Position numbers and translations under genes: made by a program. A DNA stretch of 64,000 nt, taken from Prevotella sp. 10(H). Lineage in GTDB: Bacteria; Bacteroidota; Bacteroidia; Bacteroidales; Dysgonomonadaceae. Below, one piece after another: positions 9,088-18,413 of this stretch; positions within the stretch are counted from its first letter, which is position 1; each line of letters opens with the position of its first letter. The stretch spans positions 1 through 64,000 of the forward strand of contig NZ_JOMI01000009.1 in NCBI RefSeq assembly GCF_000711235.1. Direction: 5' to 3'. The notes beneath the pieces are model-generated. The model did not search any database, was not told the origin of the DNA, and worked only from the letters and a program-made list of their open reading frames with translations.

Positions 9088-10203
9088 CTATTTAATAAGG
9101 TTATCGACTTTTACCAATGGAATGCTTTCATTGAAAATGATTCTATCCCTTTCATCGCTCACAAGAACATGTATGTTAGTGATATTTTTCCCGCCAAATT
9201 CTTTCTTCATATCGATAAAGGCGCGCTGCAAATCCCTGTTTCCGACAAGGTCGCCTTCTATTACTTTATCCCCTCCTGTTATCTTATACGAAAGTTGTTG
9301 TCCTTTCTCATTATATTGACGTGAGAGAATAAAGATATCATCTAAGCTGACTTTTATAGGGAAAAGAGAGAATACAGGCGCAGGCGGTACAGGACGGCCC
9401 GGAGCCAAAATTTTAAATTCGGCACAACCCACATTCAGTCCTTTTATTTTTCCATCAGGACTGCTGAAAGAGAGGTTGACATCGTCTACATCGGTATCTT
9501 CCGGCAGATTGAAATAATCGTCTATGGTCATATCCAGACGCCAGATTCCCTCGGCTATTTTAGATAGCTTGGCTTTAGGATCGTTGCTCTCTACTGAATA
9601 TTCCCAGTTGTTCAAACCTGCACTGGCTACAACCCCACTTGCTTTATTCAATTCACCTTTTATGCATTCAGTACCGCTTGTCGACCATGTATTACCCGCA
9701 TTGATAAGGAATGATACTGGTTTATCCTGCAAAAAGCTCTTCGGATATACATCTATTACCGCATCGCCTTTTATTGTAGTTAGATTATAGACATCTATCT
9801 GACTTGCTTCTACATCGGGAGCGAAATATACCTGATCAGCCTTAGACCAGTCGGCTGTCCTCAGCATTCCGTAAAAGGCTCCTTTTTCATAAATTTCCTC
9901 TGCCGATATTTTATAAAATTCGGTAGGAACCATATCAAAACGATAAATATTCCCCTCGACATGTGTTAATAAGACTTCTTCTGTAGGGCGTCCCGGATCG
10001 GCCGGAAACCATGAGTGAATACAGATGCTTTTCTCTCCCACCAGATTTGTATTGGATACATCAAAGAATAGGGAGACCTTCTCGTCAGGAAGAAATGCTG
10101 CAGGTTGTGACCAGTGTTTGACAGCGTATTTCTGAGCCTGCAATATCTGCGGAACTGCAATGAATAATGCGCTGACAAGACATATTATTGATAATCTTTT
10201 CAT
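9088..10203 (-). CDS. DUF4961-like PUL protein, secreted (possible surface glycan-binding protein)
   Basis: 371 residues, signal peptide at about 1-23 ending 'ILQAQ'. The rest reads as several immunoglobulin-like or CBM-like beta domains: a first segment with 'DEKVSLFFDVSNTN' and 'IHSWFPADPG', a second around 'AFYGMLRTADWSKADQVYFAP', and a proline-rich joint 'PGRPVPPAPVF' before the last domain. I place it in DUF4961 from memory of its pairing with DUF5004 next to SusC/D genes; an unclassified SusE/SusF-position protein is the alternative. It lies between the DUF5004-like gene (5 bases) and SusC (4 bases). A glycan-binding role is inferred from position only. Unlike SusE/F there is no lipobox, because the signal ends in AQ rather than AC. 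Confidence 0.65.
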   Translation of the reverse strand: MKRLSIICLVSALFIAVPQILQAQKYAVKHWSQPAAFLPDEKVSLFFDVSNTNLVGEKSICIHSWFPADPGRPTEEVLLTHVEGNIYRFDMVPTEFYKISAEEIYEKGAFYGMLRTADWSKADQVYFAPDVEASQIDVYNLTTIKGDAVIDVYPKSFLQDKPVSFLINAGNTWSTSGTECIKGELNKASGVVASAGLNNWEYSVESNDPKAKLSKIAEGIWRLDMTIDDYFNLPEDTDVDDVNLSFSSPDGKIKGLNVGCAEFKILAPGRPVPPAPVFSLFPIKVSLDDIFILSRQYNEKGQQLSYKITGGDKVIEGDLVGNRDLQRAFIDMKKEFGGKNITNIHVLVSDERDRIIFNESIPLVKVDNLIK

Positions 10204-10208
10204 GATAC

Positions 10209-10751
10209 TTACTGATTAGGTTCGGTTTTCTTAATTAATTTATACTGATAAGACACGTATGCTATTCCGTCTGTACTGCGGGTAAACTTCAGTTCCATTT
10301 CAGGTTTTGACCCCGGCATAGAAACTACTGACAGCTTACCTATCAAGGTGGTTTTGGCAGCATCAGAATACAGCCAGATTACCGGTATCGTGCCGTCGGC
10401 CATCTGGAAAGTGGAACTCATATCCCAGAAACCGCTTTTAGGGAACAATTCGGGAGCAGTACCCGACACTGAATAAGTAGTAGGAATATTATTACCCTCT
10501 ACATTCAGGGCAAGGTTAAAACTATCAAAACCAAGTTGTCCGGAAAGGCTGATTTCGGTAGGTGTGATACCCGAAGTAATAGCCAGTTCGTCAATTTGCA
10601 GGACATCAGACAGATCCCAGCTACCCTTTACTTTTTCATAAAGAGTAACAGGCTCTACAAAATGCCCGTCATCAGTATCGTTACACCCGGTAAACGAAAA
10701 CATGATAGTCAGTAAAAATAAAACACTGAGATGCTTTAATAAGACTTTCAT
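10209..10751 (-). CDS. DUF5004-like lipoprotein, first gene of the SusC/D operon
   Basis: 180 residues with a clear lipoprotein signal ('FSFTGC' near residue 23). The remainder has 'YEKVKGSWDLSDVLQIDE' typical of lipocalin-like DUF5004 proteins, followed by alternating strands. DUF5004 and DUF4961 proteins often sit together in SusC/D loci and are of unknown function. Being first in the operon, it is preceded by a -7 box 92 bases upstream and an untranslated leader of about 85 bases with short repeats. The role is probably at the cell surface or periplasm with the transporter; this is inference from context. Confidence 0.65.
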   Translation of the reverse strand: MKVLLKHLSVLFLLTIMFSFTGCNDTDDGHFVEPVTLYEKVKGSWDLSDVLQIDELAITSGITPTEISLSGQLGFDSFNLALNVEGNNIPTTYSVSGTAPELFPKSGFWDMSSTFQMADGTIPVIWLYSDAAKTTLIGKLSVVSMPGSKPEMELKFTRSTDGIAYVSYQYKLIKKTEPNQ

Positions 10752-10807
10752 AGGTACAAGTTTTGGTTAGAAAAATATGGTTATTTAGATTTAATCTGAT
10801 AATTTAT

Positions 10808-10850
10808 ATACCCGTAAAAACAGGTATCGTAATGTATCGATGCAAATGTA
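10808..10850 (-). promoter_or_regulatory. Promoter and leader of the SusC/D operon
   Basis: On the minus strand TACATTTG (10850-10843) matches the TAnnTTTG -7 box exactly; a T-rich stretch lies in the -33 region. Just downstream, in the leader, are two GTATCG copies (10824-10829 and 10834-10839, plus-strand reading) spaced exactly 10 bp and a short dyad ATACC/GGTAT (10808-10812 with 10823-10827). The box is well supported; a regulatory role for the repeats is a guess. Confidence 0.65.
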
Positions 10851-10983
10851 GAGTGTGTTAATAAAAATAAGAAATTGCCTATGAAAAATATAATGACTTT
10901 TCTGAAAATATAAAATTAAAACCACTGTATATTAGACAATTAACACAAAGGATGAAAATCAAAAATATAACCTTAATATAAAC

Positions 10984-11006
10984 AAAAAAAGAGCTTTATT
11001 AAGCTC
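10984..11006 (-). terminator. Intrinsic terminator of the SusR-like gene
   Basis: On the minus strand GAGCTT-AATA-AAGCTC (11006-10991) is followed by seven T residues (10990-10984), 30 bases after the stop codon. It separates the regulator from the operon promoter at 10850. Confidence 0.8.
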
Positions 11007-11035
11007 CTTTAATAACATATTGTCAAAAACAGTGG

Positions 11036-12658
11036 TCAATGGGGAGTAATCCGAACCGACTTTATAGCCATTATTTTTTGCTCGAATTGTTCGTTGGGGA
11101 TAATCGATTTATTCTTTACTTTGGTCTTGTAGGTATTTATAGTATTAACCGAATAATCCAGAAACTTGGCTATACGTTCCGTTTCATTAATACCAAGGCG
11201 TATAAGTGCAAAAATGCGGAGCTCAGGGGTTAATGCTCTGTTTGCATCCAGTATTATAGCATCCTCCGGCCGGAATAATTGGTTATATTCTTCTATGAAA
11301 TCAGGAAAAATTCTCAAAAACGTTTCATCGAAGGAGGAATACATATTCTCACGCTCTTTCTTAAGGTCGGATTCTTTCAGATAGGAGCGGATATCATCGT
11401 ACTGACGGGCTGTGATTTTCCTGTTTATAGTCCTGTAAAGGTTTTCCATGCGGTCTATATATTCCGATTTACCATAGAGCGACTGCACTATATATTCGTC
11501 CTTGATAGCATTGGCTTCCGTAAGTTTGATATTAGTCGATTTCAGGCTCTTATTCTGTAAGCGGATAGTTCCTCGGGCATTTCGCAAGCGATTCACCTGT
11601 TTGTAAATGACGATTGTAGCTACCAGCAATAATATAAATAGAAACGAAACAAGGATAGCGAATACCATAAGGTTATTCCGTTGGTTCTCAACCATGCCGA
11701 GCCGCTCCTTTTCAATAATGGGCAAAATAGCGCTAATCTGGATTTTGCGGTGACGGGCATTATAAAAGTTAGCATCTTCCATTGCAAGACGGACATATCT
11801 GTTGGCACGGCTTACATCGCCTGTCGTATATAAAATATTGGCCAGATTCTGTAAAGCCACAGCTTCCTTAGTCGCCGATTTGATATCGCTTATCGCAGCT
11901 TTGATAAGGTATAAGGCGCCCTTATTCACATCACCCATAGACCAGTATATAAATCCAAGGCTGGATGTAGCTATGGCAGATGTATGTTCATCGAGATTGG
12001 GAGAGTGCAGCAATGTCTGGAATGCATCGATAGCCGCGGGGAAATCGCGCTGCTGCATCCTTTTCAGCCCTACCGTACTCCACATATTGGGCGATTCCAC
12101 CGACTGATAGGTAATAGCCGAGTCGCAATATTGTATACCCTGCCGTATATATCCCGCACTGAAAGGTTCGCCATTGTTATAATCGGCCATATCGTAATAG
12201 AGCCGTGCAATAAGTGCGTAATATTCTCTCTTTACATGATCGGGCGCCTCGGAAACATCTATACTCGTCATTATATCATACGATTCCTTAAACAAGCCCG
12301 AAGAAAGATAACAGAAAGCGACACACCGCTTCGCCTCTATTATTTTATTGGGTTCCCCTATTTTATCGGCAAGGCGAAGGCATTTTTCGGCATATACATA
12401 GGCCGAATCGTATACATATGATTTATACTCGTCGAACAGCGAACTATAAATATTCAGCTTAGCTGATTCGTCGGCTGCCGTGGGAAGTTTTTGCTTCAGT
12501 GTCTCTATGCGGTTTTCTCTCAACTGGATATAGTAGTCTTTTTTATCTATATATTCATCGAGTTCTTTCAGGAGTACATTTATACTGTCGGAACTTACCG
12601 CGAAAGTATAAGCTATACAAACATTTAAAAGGAAGAATAGAGCAAAGTACCTTCTCAT
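11036..12658 (-). CDS. SusR-like inner-membrane transcriptional regulator (TPR sensor, DUF6377-type)
   Basis: 540 residues. A signal or first membrane segment (1-20) is followed by a TPR-rich region (about 60-310), a transmembrane helix at about 326-350 ('LMVFAILVSFLFILLLVATIVIY'), a coiled coil and a C-terminal domain ending in a LuxR-type helix-turn-helix: 'RLGINETERIAKFLDYSVNTINTYKTKVKNKS' spans roughly 492-523. This layout and length match SusR, which senses maltose-type sugars across the inner membrane and activates sus genes. It lies directly upstream of the SusC/D operon in the same direction but is separated by a terminator and a new promoter. Sugar specificity is inferred from resemblance to SusR. 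No exact -7 box was found in its upstream region. Confidence 0.85.
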   Translation of the reverse strand: MRRYFALFFLLNVCIAYTFAVSSDSINVLLKELDEYIDKKDYYIQLRENRIETLKQKLPTAADESAKLNIYSSLFDEYKSYVYDSAYVYAEKCLRLADKIGEPNKIIEAKRCVAFCYLSSGLFKESYDIMTSIDVSEAPDHVKREYYALIARLYYDMADYNNGEPFSAGYIRQGIQYCDSAITYQSVESPNMWSTVGLKRMQQRDFPAAIDAFQTLLHSPNLDEHTSAIATSSLGFIYWSMGDVNKGALYLIKAAISDIKSATKEAVALQNLANILYTTGDVSRANRYVRLAMEDANFYNARHRKIQISAILPIIEKERLGMVENQRNNLMVFAILVSFLFILLLVATIVIYKQVNRLRNARGTIRLQNKSLKSTNIKLTEANAIKDEYIVQSLYGKSEYIDRMENLYRTINRKITARQYDDIRSYLKESDLKKERENMYSSFDETFLRIFPDFIEEYNQLFRPEDAIILDANRALTPELRIFALIRLGINETERIAKFLDYSVNTINTYKTKVKNKSIIPNEQFEQKIMAIKSVRITPH

Positions 12659-12886
12659 ATTTCACAGGTTTTCGGGACTATTCTGTTAAAAAACTCAGAA
12701 TAATCGCCAAGATATTCATGGTCAGATCTTTATTATTATCAACACCCTCTCTTATTACCGGAATTAGTATAACATGAATCAAATTAACATTTGATTTATC
12801 GATATATTAAACCACTAAGGTACAAAATAAGTTAAGGAATCAAAATTCCGGAAAAGGGTTTAATTTCAAAATATTATAAGATAAGG

Positions 12887-15800
12887 TCATTCGATCAATA
12901 CAAACCCTGCCCATTTGCGTGGCGTATCGGGATATGCTCTTTTCAATTTATTTTGTGCAGCAGAAAATGCCGCTCTTATTTTTATCCCGTCAGACCATTG
13001 ACGATAAAACTCCGCCATAAATTCGTCTGTTTCCATATCCGGAACTTTCCACAGACTGGTAATTATCGCTTTTGCTCCGGCCAGACGGAATGCACGCTGT
13101 ACTCCATATACACCTTCGCTTCCGTCGATATCACCCAGTCCGGCATCTAACATGGAGAGTACGACCAATTGAGTGTTAGTCAGGTTCATATGCGAAATTT
13201 CATAAGCTGTCAGTATACCGTCATCTATATCGTCTCTTATATCTTTTCCGCTCCATGCATCATTTATTCCGGCCATAGCAAGTCCGGCGCGCATCAGAGG
13301 ATTATTTGCCAGACGATAGATCGGTTTATCGGCAAAGTTTAATTTTGGTTTACCGGCTGTTTCCGGCTGTGGAAAATAAAATCCATAAGTTGATATATGC
13401 AATAAGTCGGGAGACAGATACGATGAATAGGACTTTAGACGTGTTTCCGTTGCATCCTTATCCGTATGAAGAATAGTACCCCAATCTAATTCCAATAGCA
13501 GTCTCTGTACGGCTTCTACCTCTGTAAGCGAACCCGGAGATTGGATAAAGCCTTGCCCCCGCGTTTTATTTTTATCGAATTCGGCTAACATGCCACCGGT
13601 AAGATTCTGATCTCTACCTCTCAGAAGATGTCCGTCGTTTAAGCTATCGAGACCTTCTAAAGGAAAACTGAAATTAATACCCCCTATCATAATTGCCCTT
13701 TCGTGTGAAGTAACACTCTCTTCTTCGCTTTTAAGTTCGGCAATATCTTTTGTACACAGCAGGTTGTGTATAACATATTTATCACTGAGAGAACCTTGTT
13801 GCCCTTTCATACCCGCAAAAGAAACGCCATGCAGCAAACCTGCCGGAGCCAGATAAATACGGCCGGTATTACTCAGGTACGCCTCCAAAGGTTCCCATAT
13901 CAGAGGATATGCATCTCTGAAATCATAGGGAGAAGTCTCGATTGCCGCTTTTAATTCCTCTTCTCCACATAATGGAATCATCAAAGGATAGTCATAATCG
14001 GAACGGAGTATAATTGCACAGTAAACATTACCTCCGGTCAATGAATTTGAAATATCGCTTTCTTTAAATGAAATAAATTCTATTGCTGCCTCGTTCGGTT
14101 CGAGTATTTCCCTGATATATTCCCATTTCAGCGTAAAATCCTGACGTTGCCGACGATAAACTTTCGACTCGGACAGGACTTCATTTTCAAACATAAGAGT
14201 CTCTTTCTCCGATTCAGCATAACCGTCCCTCAAATCATTTACCTGTTTCAAGAGGTCGAGCAGTTCGTCATCACCACTATTCATTATAATATCTTCGACC
14301 TGCTGATAGTTACTTACGGAAAAGCTTTCCACAATTCCGTTTTCCATTTGTAAAATTATATTCTCCATCTCTGCAAGGCTGTGCTTCATATTGCTGACAA
14401 TATCCCACAGCCCGATAAGTTTCTCGTCGCGACTTTCCTTTATAGACAGCTGTATACGGTTGGATGAATTCAACAGCAGGCTTTTTGCCAGAAGTTCGTT
14501 ACTATAAGCAGATGCTACAAGCTCCGGATTCGCGTCCTTGTTTCTGCTGACAAAGGAATGGAATACATCCAGCATATTACGTAAGGATATGGAATATAAG
14601 GTACGTTGTTTTTCCGATAAAAAGGCAAAATTTTGATTTATTTGCTCTCTCAACAGTTCAAATGCCTGATTGAAATAAGACTGTGCTGCTTCTATTTCCC
14701 CTGCAGCTTCCCTGTTTAATGCCGCATTCGTCAGATATATATAATATTTCGGATGTTTTTTATTCAGCAGCCTTTCTATAGCCTGATAGGTTTCAAAAGC
14801 GTTATCATACCTGCCTCTCAAATCCTGAAATCCGGCTAAAGCTGAAAGTGTGCCAATATAGTCCGAACTTTTTTCACCGTATATCTCTTTTTTCTTGTCC
14901 AATATCTCTTTATATAAGTTTTCTACAGAAGCATAGTCCACTTCGGGGAAAGTTTGTCTCACTCTAACCATATGTTCCAAAACATTCAGATAATCCGAAT
15001 GTTTATCTCCACTATTTTGCTTTAGCACAGGCAATGCCTGCTCGTAAAGCGAAAGCGCTCTAAGCAGGTCGTTTTTCTTTTCATAGGCCAGTGCCTGACT
15101 AGCAAGAGAACCGGCATAGAACGAAGTATTTTCACCCAGTGTCGATTTATATATATCCCCCACCTGTTGGAACAGCATATCTGCTTTTTCGTAATTACCC
15201 ATCTCCAGATAAAACATACCTAAATTATTTAAAGCATCAGCAACACTCTGATTATCTTCTCCATGCAAAGACTTCCTTAATTCAAGCGACTCCAGATATA
15301 GCCCTTCTGCTTTTTCATAATACCCCTCTCCTTGATAAAGCTGCGCGAGGCTGTTCAGCACGCTGAAATAATAAGTATGCTGCTTCCCAAAAACTTTTTC
15401 AGATACAGAGAGCGACTCATGAAGACACATTTCCGCCTTTTGCGAATCGCCGAATAGCATCAATATAGACCCGAGATCGGCAAGAGCCCCTGCATACATG
15501 CCATTTATCCGTCCGTAATTCTTTTCAGCAGAGGGGAGAACTTCCTCAATCAATTGTTTTGCGTCCACATATTCGCCGACCGCCTTTTTAATCATACTCA
15601 ATTTTAGTACACTGTTGATATAATCGTAATGGGATTCCCCTACTGTACTTTTATAAATATCGACAGCCTCCGAGCAATAGTCTTTTGCATAGTCATAATC
15701 TTTTTTAAGAAAGCTGTTCATTGCAGAAATCGTAAGGAATCGCGCATATTCGGGATGTTCTTTACCGGTTGAGACTATAAGCATTTCGGAAACTTTTTCG

Positions 15801-16357
15801 AGTAAAGGTTCTGCCTGTTCGCTCTTACCCGACAAAATATAATAGTATGCTTTGTTTGTAAGTGAATGAGAATATAGTTCGCCCGCTTCACCAAACCATC
15901 TCTTCCTGATATCGATAGCCTCATTTAGGAAACTTTCCACTTCCGCCATATCTCCCATCTCCATACGAAGTTCGCTGAGGTCATTTAATGTTTCGGCATA
16001 TTCGCGGCTACGGTCACCGGAAACGCCCTTTCTTATAGTTAAGGCTTCGAGAAATAATGTATTAGCAACTTCGTACTGACTTGTCCTATGTTTTATCTTT
16101 GCCAGACTGTTCAATGCCGTGGCATAACCGGCTAGCTTATATTTTCCTTTTTGCTTTTGCAATCCGATGAGCCGTGTGTATATAGAGTCTGCCGAAAGAT
16201 ATCGCCCTTCGTCATATAAGGCTTTGCCTGCCTTCTCCATCTCATTGAGATTGTAAACCAGTATTTCCTGCGCAAATGAAAATAACATTAAATTCATTAA
16301 TACGCATAGCAGTGCATAACGTTTGTAGAGATAAAGCTTGTGTGTTCTCATTTTCAA
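12887..16357 (-). CDS. Large TPR-CHAT protein with a degenerate protease dyad
   Basis: 1156 residues, signal peptide to about residue 30 (ending SFAQ), then a long array of kinesin-light-chain-type TPRs of 42-44 residues ('SLAQLYQGEGYYEKAEGLYLESLELRK' type) to about residue 600, a helical linker, and a C-terminal CHAT domain (about 850-1156). CHAT domains are caspase-like; active members have His in 'HGF' and Cys in 'LSAC'. Here the matching segments read 'LLHISTYGFYF' (Tyr991 in place of His) and 'LVVLSMLDAGLG' (Leu1070 in place of Cys), so peptidase activity is unlikely. The flanking fold motifs 'GVQRAFRLAGAKAIITSLW' are intact. The exported position, with no partner gene beside it, suggests a scaffold or binding role, not a known defence protease. 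Function unknown. Confidence 0.85.
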   Translation of the reverse strand: MKMRTHKLYLYKRYALLCVLMNLMLFSFAQEILVYNLNEMEKAGKALYDEGRYLSADSIYTRLIGLQKQKGKYKLAGYATALNSLAKIKHRTSQYEVANTLFLEALTIRKGVSGDRSREYAETLNDLSELRMEMGDMAEVESFLNEAIDIRKRWFGEAGELYSHSLTNKAYYYILSGKSEQAEPLLEKVSEMLIVSTGKEHPEYARFLTISAMNSFLKKDYDYAKDYCSEAVDIYKSTVGESHYDYINSVLKLSMIKKAVGEYVDAKQLIEEVLPSAEKNYGRINGMYAGALADLGSILMLFGDSQKAEMCLHESLSVSEKVFGKQHTYYFSVLNSLAQLYQGEGYYEKAEGLYLESLELRKSLHGEDNQSVADALNNLGMFYLEMGNYEKADMLFQQVGDIYKSTLGENTSFYAGSLASQALAYEKKNDLLRALSLYEQALPVLKQNSGDKHSDYLNVLEHMVRVRQTFPEVDYASVENLYKEILDKKKEIYGEKSSDYIGTLSALAGFQDLRGRYDNAFETYQAIERLLNKKHPKYYIYLTNAALNREAAGEIEAAQSYFNQAFELLREQINQNFAFLSEKQRTLYSISLRNMLDVFHSFVSRNKDANPELVASAYSNELLAKSLLLNSSNRIQLSIKESRDEKLIGLWDIVSNMKHSLAEMENIILQMENGIVESFSVSNYQQVEDIIMNSGDDELLDLLKQVNDLRDGYAESEKETLMFENEVLSESKVYRRQRQDFTLKWEYIREILEPNEAAIEFISFKESDISNSLTGGNVYCAIILRSDYDYPLMIPLCGEEELKAAIETSPYDFRDAYPLIWEPLEAYLSNTGRIYLAPAGLLHGVSFAGMKGQQGSLSDKYVIHNLLCTKDIAELKSEEESVTSHERAIMIGGINFSFPLEGLDSLNDGHLLRGRDQNLTGGMLAEFDKNKTRGQGFIQSPGSLTEVEAVQRLLLELDWGTILHTDKDATETRLKSYSSYLSPDLLHISTYGFYFPQPETAGKPKLNFADKPIYRLANNPLMRAGLAMAGINDAWSGKDIRDDIDDGILTAYEISHMNLTNTQLVVLSMLDAGLGDIDGSEGVYGVQRAFRLAGAKAIITSLWKVPDMETDEFMAEFYRQWSDGIKIRAAFSAAQNKLKRAYPDTPRKWAGFVLIE

Positions 16358-16736
16358 AACCGTTTGTTTTTTTCTAACGTATAGGATAACTCTTGTACTT
16401 TGTGTAAATTATTGGGGGATTTTATTATAATAACCCTGTTCTTTTTGATTTGCCCATCCTGTCTCCGCCGTAGAACAGATACTAAGTTTATGCCGATATA
16501 AATGTCTTATTTTGTGTAGACAGAAAGAAAGATAATAACAGTAAGTCTATTCGCTGCATACCGGAATAATATAGTTAAGGATGTTTCACTAGTTTATACA
16601 AAGATAGTTCTAAAAAAGAAAAAAAAGAATATTTTAACAGTAGTCTGTCTCATTTTGTGGTATATATAAATAAAAATCCTCCCAAGGTAAGCCTTAAGAG
16701 AATTGAAATTCATGGCTATATATAGCCTATATATGT
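16358..16736. other. Intergenic region upstream of the TPR-CHAT gene
   Basis: No gene seen. On the minus strand TATCTTTG (16606-16599) is an exact -7 box that could serve the TPR-CHAT gene, though it would give a leader of about 235 bases. An A-rich tract lies at 16609-16630, and a perfect 14-bp palindrome GGCTATATATAGCC at 16714-16727 sits just past the stop of the lipoprotein gene, without a T-run. Confidence 0.45.
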
Positions 16737-17210
16737 TTATTTCGTCAGCGAAACTTCTACATCGAAAGTGCCGCCCCAAGGATCTCCGGCCATCATGTTT
16801 TCGTGAACCGATATCTTGTATATGCCATCTTTCGTAGTCCTGTATTTCAATTCCCTACCGAAAGGCCCGTCCTGAGAACCGTTAGGCAATATTATCTGTG
16901 AGAATCTTATATTAGCCAGAGAATCCATGGAAAACAGTTGAGCCGAAACGTTTTTATATCCTTTCGATTCGAATTCGATATAGACAGTCTGGTCTTTCTT
17001 CTTCTGCACCTTTATTTTTCCCTTTCCATCGACAATATTCATACGTACTATCCCCGCCTCTGACGGAATCATAGCCGGTGTAGTCTGGGTCATTGCCATA
17101 AGCGGTTTCTGAGAAAGCCCTTCCGCTAAATTTTCATTCGGCTTTGTGGTATAAGAGCACGAATACAGCATTATAGAGGGAATAATGACCGATAATAATT
17201 GTTTGAACAT
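16737..17210 (-). CDS. Small lipoprotein, family not recognised
   Basis: 157 residues with a lipobox 'IMLYSC' at about residue 13-18, so lipid-anchored outside the inner membrane. The mature part ends in an all-beta stretch with 'GIYKISVHENMMAGDPWGGTFDVEVSL', which resembles pre-peptidase C-terminal (PPC-like) or jelly-roll modules found in extracellular proteins; I cannot assign a family firmly. It starts 11 bases after the DsbA-like gene, so the two are probably co-transcribed, but the DsbA-like partner has no export signal, so a direct functional link is not obvious. Confidence 0.65.
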   Translation of the reverse strand: MFKQLLSVIIPSIMLYSCSYTTKPNENLAEGLSQKPLMAMTQTTPAMIPSEAGIVRMNIVDGKGKIKVQKKKDQTVYIEFESKGYKNVSAQLFSMDSLANIRFSQIILPNGSQDGPFGRELKYRTTKDGIYKISVHENMMAGDPWGGTFDVEVSLTK

Positions 17211-17221
17211 ACAATATGAAT

Positions 17222-17740
17222 TTATATAAGTGATTTTATATATCTGAAAAATCCGGCATTCATCCAGTCGCCTTTATATTTTTCGCCATTAATATAAATG
17301 GTAGGTGTAGCGTTTACCCCGTATTCTTCTGCCGACTCAAAATCGGCCTCAACTTTATTAAATACCTCATCACTTTCAAAGTCGTGCTTAAACTTTGTTA
17401 TATCCAGTCCGATTTCCTGCGCATATTTCAATATATCTTCATCCTGCAGATTTTCCTGCTGTTCGAGAAGAATATCATGCATTTCCCAAAACTTACCCTG
17501 AAGTGCAGCCGATTCTGCAGCCAAAGCTGCATGAAGGGCATATTGGTGCAATTCGGTAAGCGGGAAGTTGCGGAAAACGAATTTAATATCCTGACCAAAT
17601 TCGTTCTGCAATTTTTTCAAGATGAAATAGGCATCCCTGCAGTAAGGACACTGATAATCTGCATATTCAAGGATTTCTACCGAAGCATTCTCATTGCCTT
17701 TTATGTGATCTTTCTTATTTATTTTTAAATTGGCGGACAT
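17222..17740 (-). CDS. DsbA-family thioredoxin-fold oxidoreductase, cytoplasmic
   Basis: 172 residues with a thioredoxin fold of the DsbA/Thioredoxin_4 type. The redox site is 'YQCPYCRDA' (CPYC at about residues 31-34) in the usual place after 'VEILEYADY'; the helical insertion follows, and the cis-proline loop is 'NATPTIYING' (about 144-153). There is no signal peptide, so it should act in the cytoplasm, as many DsbA-like proteins of this subgroup do. The substrate is unknown. It is first of a two-gene unit with the lipoprotein. Confidence 0.88.
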   Translation of the reverse strand: MSANLKINKKDHIKGNENASVEILEYADYQCPYCRDAYFILKKLQNEFGQDIKFVFRNFPLTELHQYALHAALAAESAALQGKFWEMHDILLEQQENLQDEDILKYAQEIGLDITKFKHDFESDEVFNKVEADFESAEEYGVNATPTIYINGEKYKGDWMNAGFFRYIKSLI

Positions 17741-17856
17741 GTTTATGTATTGTTGAAGTGATAATATAGGTGACGATAAGCTACACCATTAATTAATAGT
17801 TTAATGAGAACACCACAACAGATATTTTTGTTTACCGTTGTTCCGAATATTTCACA

Positions 17857-17888
17857 TAAAAAAGGATAACCCTTTATCGGATTATCCT
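17857..17888 (-). terminator. Intrinsic terminator of the outer-membrane barrel gene
   Basis: On the minus strand AGGATAA (17888-17882) pairs with TTATCCT (17869-17863), followed by a T-rich run, 28 bases after the stop codon at 17916. Confidence 0.75.
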
Positions 17889-17915
17889 CATATAGAAATA
17901 TTAAGTTTGTTTACG

Positions 17916-18413
17916 TTAAAACTGATACATAAATCCAACAGTTATGGCAAACTGTGAATAGTTTTTTATAAAAGCTTCCTTGGCTTCTATTTGAAGAAAT
18001 GTGTTATAACTCAGTTCCACCTGACTACCTAATCCGAGATTCATACCTATACGGTTGTTGGAATATTTTGCACCTTCCACATCCGATCTGCCCGGATCGT
18101 ATGTCCACCGTGTACAGTTAATACCAACAAGAGGATATAAAGAAACTGCGCCGGATATGCCGAAAACATAATGTCCGTCGATATTTATACCCCATGCACT
18201 CAGGTTGTGCCTGTCTATATAATATTTGTATTCGGCGCTTGCACGTATATAATCCGTAAAACCGTATTGTGTGCGGAGGCCTATTCCCAACGATTCAACT
18301 TCTGTACCGTAACTTAAATTACCAGAAAAAGATATTCTACCCATTTGATTTTGAGCAGAAATTTTACCTACTATTAGAAGGCTAAAGGCTAATACAAATA
18401 ATACTTTTTTCAT
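17916..18413 (-). CDS. Small outer-membrane beta-barrel protein
   Basis: 165 residues, signal peptide at 1-20 (ending KISAQ), then about eight amphipathic strands and a C-terminal phenylalanine ('FAITVGFMYQF'), the usual outer-membrane barrel end. It fits the OMP_b-brl class of small barrels; no enzymatic motif is seen. It is a stand-alone gene with its own terminator, divergent from comM. Ligand or role unknown. Confidence 0.75.
   Translation of the reverse strand: MKKVLFVLAFSLLIVGKISAQNQMGRISFSGNLSYGTEVESLGIGLRTQYGFTDYIRASAEYKYYIDRHNLSAWGINIDGHYVFGISGAVSLYPLVGINCTRWTYDPGRSDVEGAKYSNNRIGMNLGLGSQVELSYNTFLQIEAKEAFIKNYSQFAITVGFMYQF

Noticed and set aside
11036-16357. SusR-like gene and TPR-CHAT gene as a defence pair
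   Set aside because: The CHAT dyad is lost, no effector, gasdermin or nuclease gene is next to it, and the regulator fits the glycan locus by layout; a defence role is not supported.
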